From Promethearchaeota archaeon (GTDB lineage: Archaea > Asgardarchaeota > Lokiarchaeia > Sigynarchaeales > SOKP01): a stretch of DNA of 6,700 nt. This document shows, one piece after another, positions 4,924-6,700 of this stretch. The notes below the pieces were generated by a model. The model was not told the origin of the DNA and ran no database searches. It saw only the letters and a program-made list of their open reading frames with translations. The stretch is taken from assembly GCA_016839845.1 (NCBI GenBank), contig JAEOTL010000079.1, positions 1 through 6,700 of the forward strand. The letters are read 5' to 3'. How positions within the stretch are numbered: the stretch's first letter is position 1; each line of letters opens with the position of its first letter. Made by a program: the position numbers and the translations under genes.

Positions 4924-6700
4924 ATGAGTGAAAAAGAAATCGCGTGGGATTTACGCGAAATGTTTTCTGGATGTAATGATCCAAAAATCTCAAAAAATAT
5001 GGATGCTCTTTTGAAGGATTCGGATGGGATAGTTAAGGAATATAAAGGAAAAATTAACACTTCTACTTTTACTACTCAAAATTTACTTAACCTCTTAAAA
5101 AAACAAGAAAAAATTCTTGCAGATGTGGAAGAATTAAAGGTTTTTTCAGAAAATTCATTCAATGCAAATATGACACTTCCAGAAACCAAAAATCTTTTTA
5201 ACAAATTTAAGGATTTTCATAGTACTATTTTAAAAAAATTAGCATTTCTAGAAATTGAAATTGGAAAACTTATCAATCAAAACCCACAGTTAATAAATGA
5301 TGAGTCTCTTATTAATTATAAAAATTATCTTGTAAAAATAAAGAGGAAATTTCCTTTTAATCTATCAGAGTCTGAAGAAAAGTTAATTCTAGCAAAAGAC
5401 CAATATGGGGCAATCGCATGGCAGCAATTAAAAGAGTCTTGGTTAAGTTCGAAAAAGTTTAAAGTTACTATAGAAGGGCAAGAAAAAATTGTCTCGCATA
5501 GTGAAGCAAACTTATTAAGATGGCATCCTCATAGAGAAACGAGGATATCTGCAACAAAATCAGTTTTTGGTTCAATTGAAAAAGAGATTGAAATATATTC
5601 TTCCGCATTACGTAATATTTCTGGTAATTGGGTGAAAGTTTCGAATCATAGAGGTTACAATAATCCATTCCTTCAAAGCCTTATTGATAATGAAATTACT
5701 CAAGAGACCATAGATAATATGATAAGAGCAATAGAAGAAAATATCGGAGTATATCATAGATTCTTGAAAATTAAAACAAAATTGTTAAATCTACCAAAAT
5801 TAGGAGGTGTTGATACTTGGGCATACCTTCCTTTTGAAAAAAAGTATACATGGGATGAAACCAAAAATCTAATCCTCCAAATATATGACAACTTTGATAA
5901 TTTATTCGGGGACATTATACGTGATCTATTCAAGAAAAGTCATATTGATGCTAGATCAAGAGAAGGTAAACTTGGTGCCGGTTATTGTTTTCCTTGGTAT
6001 AATGGAAAATCTGCACATATTCTAATGTCATTTAATGGATTATTAAACAACATTGCTATTCTTGCTCATGAATTAGGGCATGCTGTTCATTACTGTTTAT
6101 CATCTCAAGATCAAACATTCTTTAATTATATGCCAGGTCTAATTGTAGATGAGATTGGGGGCATTTTTGGAGAATTATTAATGAATAATTTTTTACTCAA
6201 AACATTTGAATCTACTAATGAAAAAATAATATTATTAACTAATCGATTAACTGGTGAAGGGGGTGCGATCTTTTCAACGTGTTCGTGGATGTGGTTTGAA
6301 CAAAATCTTTATGAAGCAATCGAAAATGGGGAATATTTAGATAGTAGTACAATCTCTAAATATTGGTGTGCTGCGAGAGATAAGATTTATGGAAATTCTG
6401 TTGAGTGGTTTGACGAGATGAAATATAATTGGGCGGTTATACCGCATTTCTATTTTCCTACCGATCGCTTTTATAATTATCCATATATATACGCTCAGCT
6501 CTTTGTTTATGCTTTATATCAATCTTATAAAAAGGAAGGGGAAAATTTTGTATCGAAATTTAAGAAATTTTTAGGCGCTGGTAGCAGCGTATCTCCAGAA
6601 GAGCTAGGTAACATTGTAGATTTGGACATAACCAATCCTAAATTTTGGCAACTTGGAATGAGACAATATGAGAAATGGGTAGTTGAGTTAGAAAAACTCA
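4924..6700 (+). CDS. pepF: Oligoendopeptidase F, M3B zinc metallopeptidase (last few residues beyond right edge)
   Basis: The frame stays open for 592 codons from ATG 4924 to the window end. An in-frame TAA at 4867 bounds it upstream; a TTG at 4915 is a less likely start. Cytosolic M3 peptidases of this family cleave short peptides, typically in peptide turnover. The N-terminus (WDLREMF at 8-14) is the usual PepF opening. Family landmarks follow: REGKLGAGYC at 346-355, then the zinc site H382-E383-L384-G385-H386 with E383 as catalytic base and E410, 28 residues after H382, as the expected third zinc ligand (in DEIGGIFGE). The C-terminal region PHFYFPTDRFYNYPY (507-521) supplies the His/Tyr residues that stabilise the transition state in this family. 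The closing LGAGSSVSPEEL and FWQLGM segments match PepF C-termini, so probably only a few residues are missing. There is no signal peptide. It has its own upstream spacer and likely its own promoter, and no evident functional link to the redox genes. Confidence 0.93.
   Translation, partial: MSEKEIAWDLREMFSGCNDPKISKNMDALLKDSDGIVKEYKGKINTSTFTTQNLLNLLKKQEKILADVEELKVFSENSFNANMTLPETKNLFNKFKDFHSTILKKLAFLEIEIGKLINQNPQLINDESLINYKNYLVKIKRKFPFNLSESEEKLILAKDQYGAIAWQQLKESWLSSKKFKVTIEGQEKIVSHSEANLLRWHPHRETRISATKSVFGSIEKEIEIYSSALRNISGNWVKVSNHRGYNNPFLQSLIDNEITQETIDNMIRAIEENIGVYHRFLKIKTKLLNLPKLGGVDTWAYLPFEKKYTWDETKNLILQIYDNFDNLFGDIIRDLFKKSHIDARSREGKLGAGYCFPWYNGKSAHILMSFNGLLNNIAILAHELGHAVHYCLSSQDQTFFNYMPGLIVDEIGGIFGELLMNNFLLKTFESTNEKIILLTNRLTGEGGAIFSTCSWMWFEQNLYEAIENGEYLDSSTISKYWCAARDKIYGNSVEWFDEMKYNWAVIPHFYFPTDRFYNYPYIYAQLFVYALYQSYKKEGENFVSKFKKFLGAGSSVSPEELGNIVDLDITNPKFWQLGMRQYEKWVVELEKL

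Noticed and set aside
4857..5668. Minus-strand open frames of 67 and 66 codons.
   Set aside because: They lie opposite the intact pepF frame (the first also covers its leader) and have no family-like sequence.
1..6700. CRISPR arrays, insertion sequences, rRNA or tRNA genes, and riboswitches.
   Set aside because: No regularly spaced direct repeats, transposase motifs, terminal inverted repeats with target duplications, or conserved RNA sequences were seen; intergenic gaps are only about 90 to 130 bases.

Overview
This AT-rich window (roughly one third G+C by eye) holds four protein genes and no RNA genes. It most likely comes from an anaerobic archaeon. Evidence for that is the TATA-like promoter elements, starts with weak or no Shine-Dalgarno sequence, a T-rich terminator, and HdrC/HdrD-type iron-sulfur modules. 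The protein style resembles Asgard (Lokiarchaeia-like) genomes, but the sequence alone does not prove the lineage.

Layout: positions 990 to 1 (minus strand) encode the N-terminal third or so of an SNF2/RapA-type helicase with a zinc-ribbon-like start; the gene runs off the left edge. A 91-base divergent promoter region follows. Position 1082 to 1942 (plus) encodes a 286-residue cytosolic double [4Fe-4S] protein of the QueG/reductive-dehalogenase-like superfamily. After a 90-base gap containing a perfect 12-base palindrome, 2033 to 4795 (plus) encodes a 920-residue redox protein. A T-rich terminator and a palindrome over a TATA-like box lie in the next gap. Position 4924 to the right edge (plus) encodes an almost complete M3-family oligoendopeptidase F (PepF).

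The most interesting gene is the 920-residue protein. It looks like an HdrD/GlpC-type protein (two N-terminal [4Fe-4S] clusters plus two CCG domains). A complete GltD/NfnB/DsrL-like FAD and pyridine-nucleotide oxidoreductase is inserted inside its first CCG domain. Removing the insert leaves about 410 residues, the usual size of HdrD. One polypeptide could thus carry electrons between NAD(P)H, FAD, several iron-sulfur clusters and a CCG-type site that handles a disulfide, quinone or other oxidant. Its upstream neighbour, the QueG/dehalogenase-like iron-sulfur protein, lies on the same strand and is a plausible redox partner. The partnership is inferred from position only. The helicase and the peptidase appear functionally unrelated to the redox pair.
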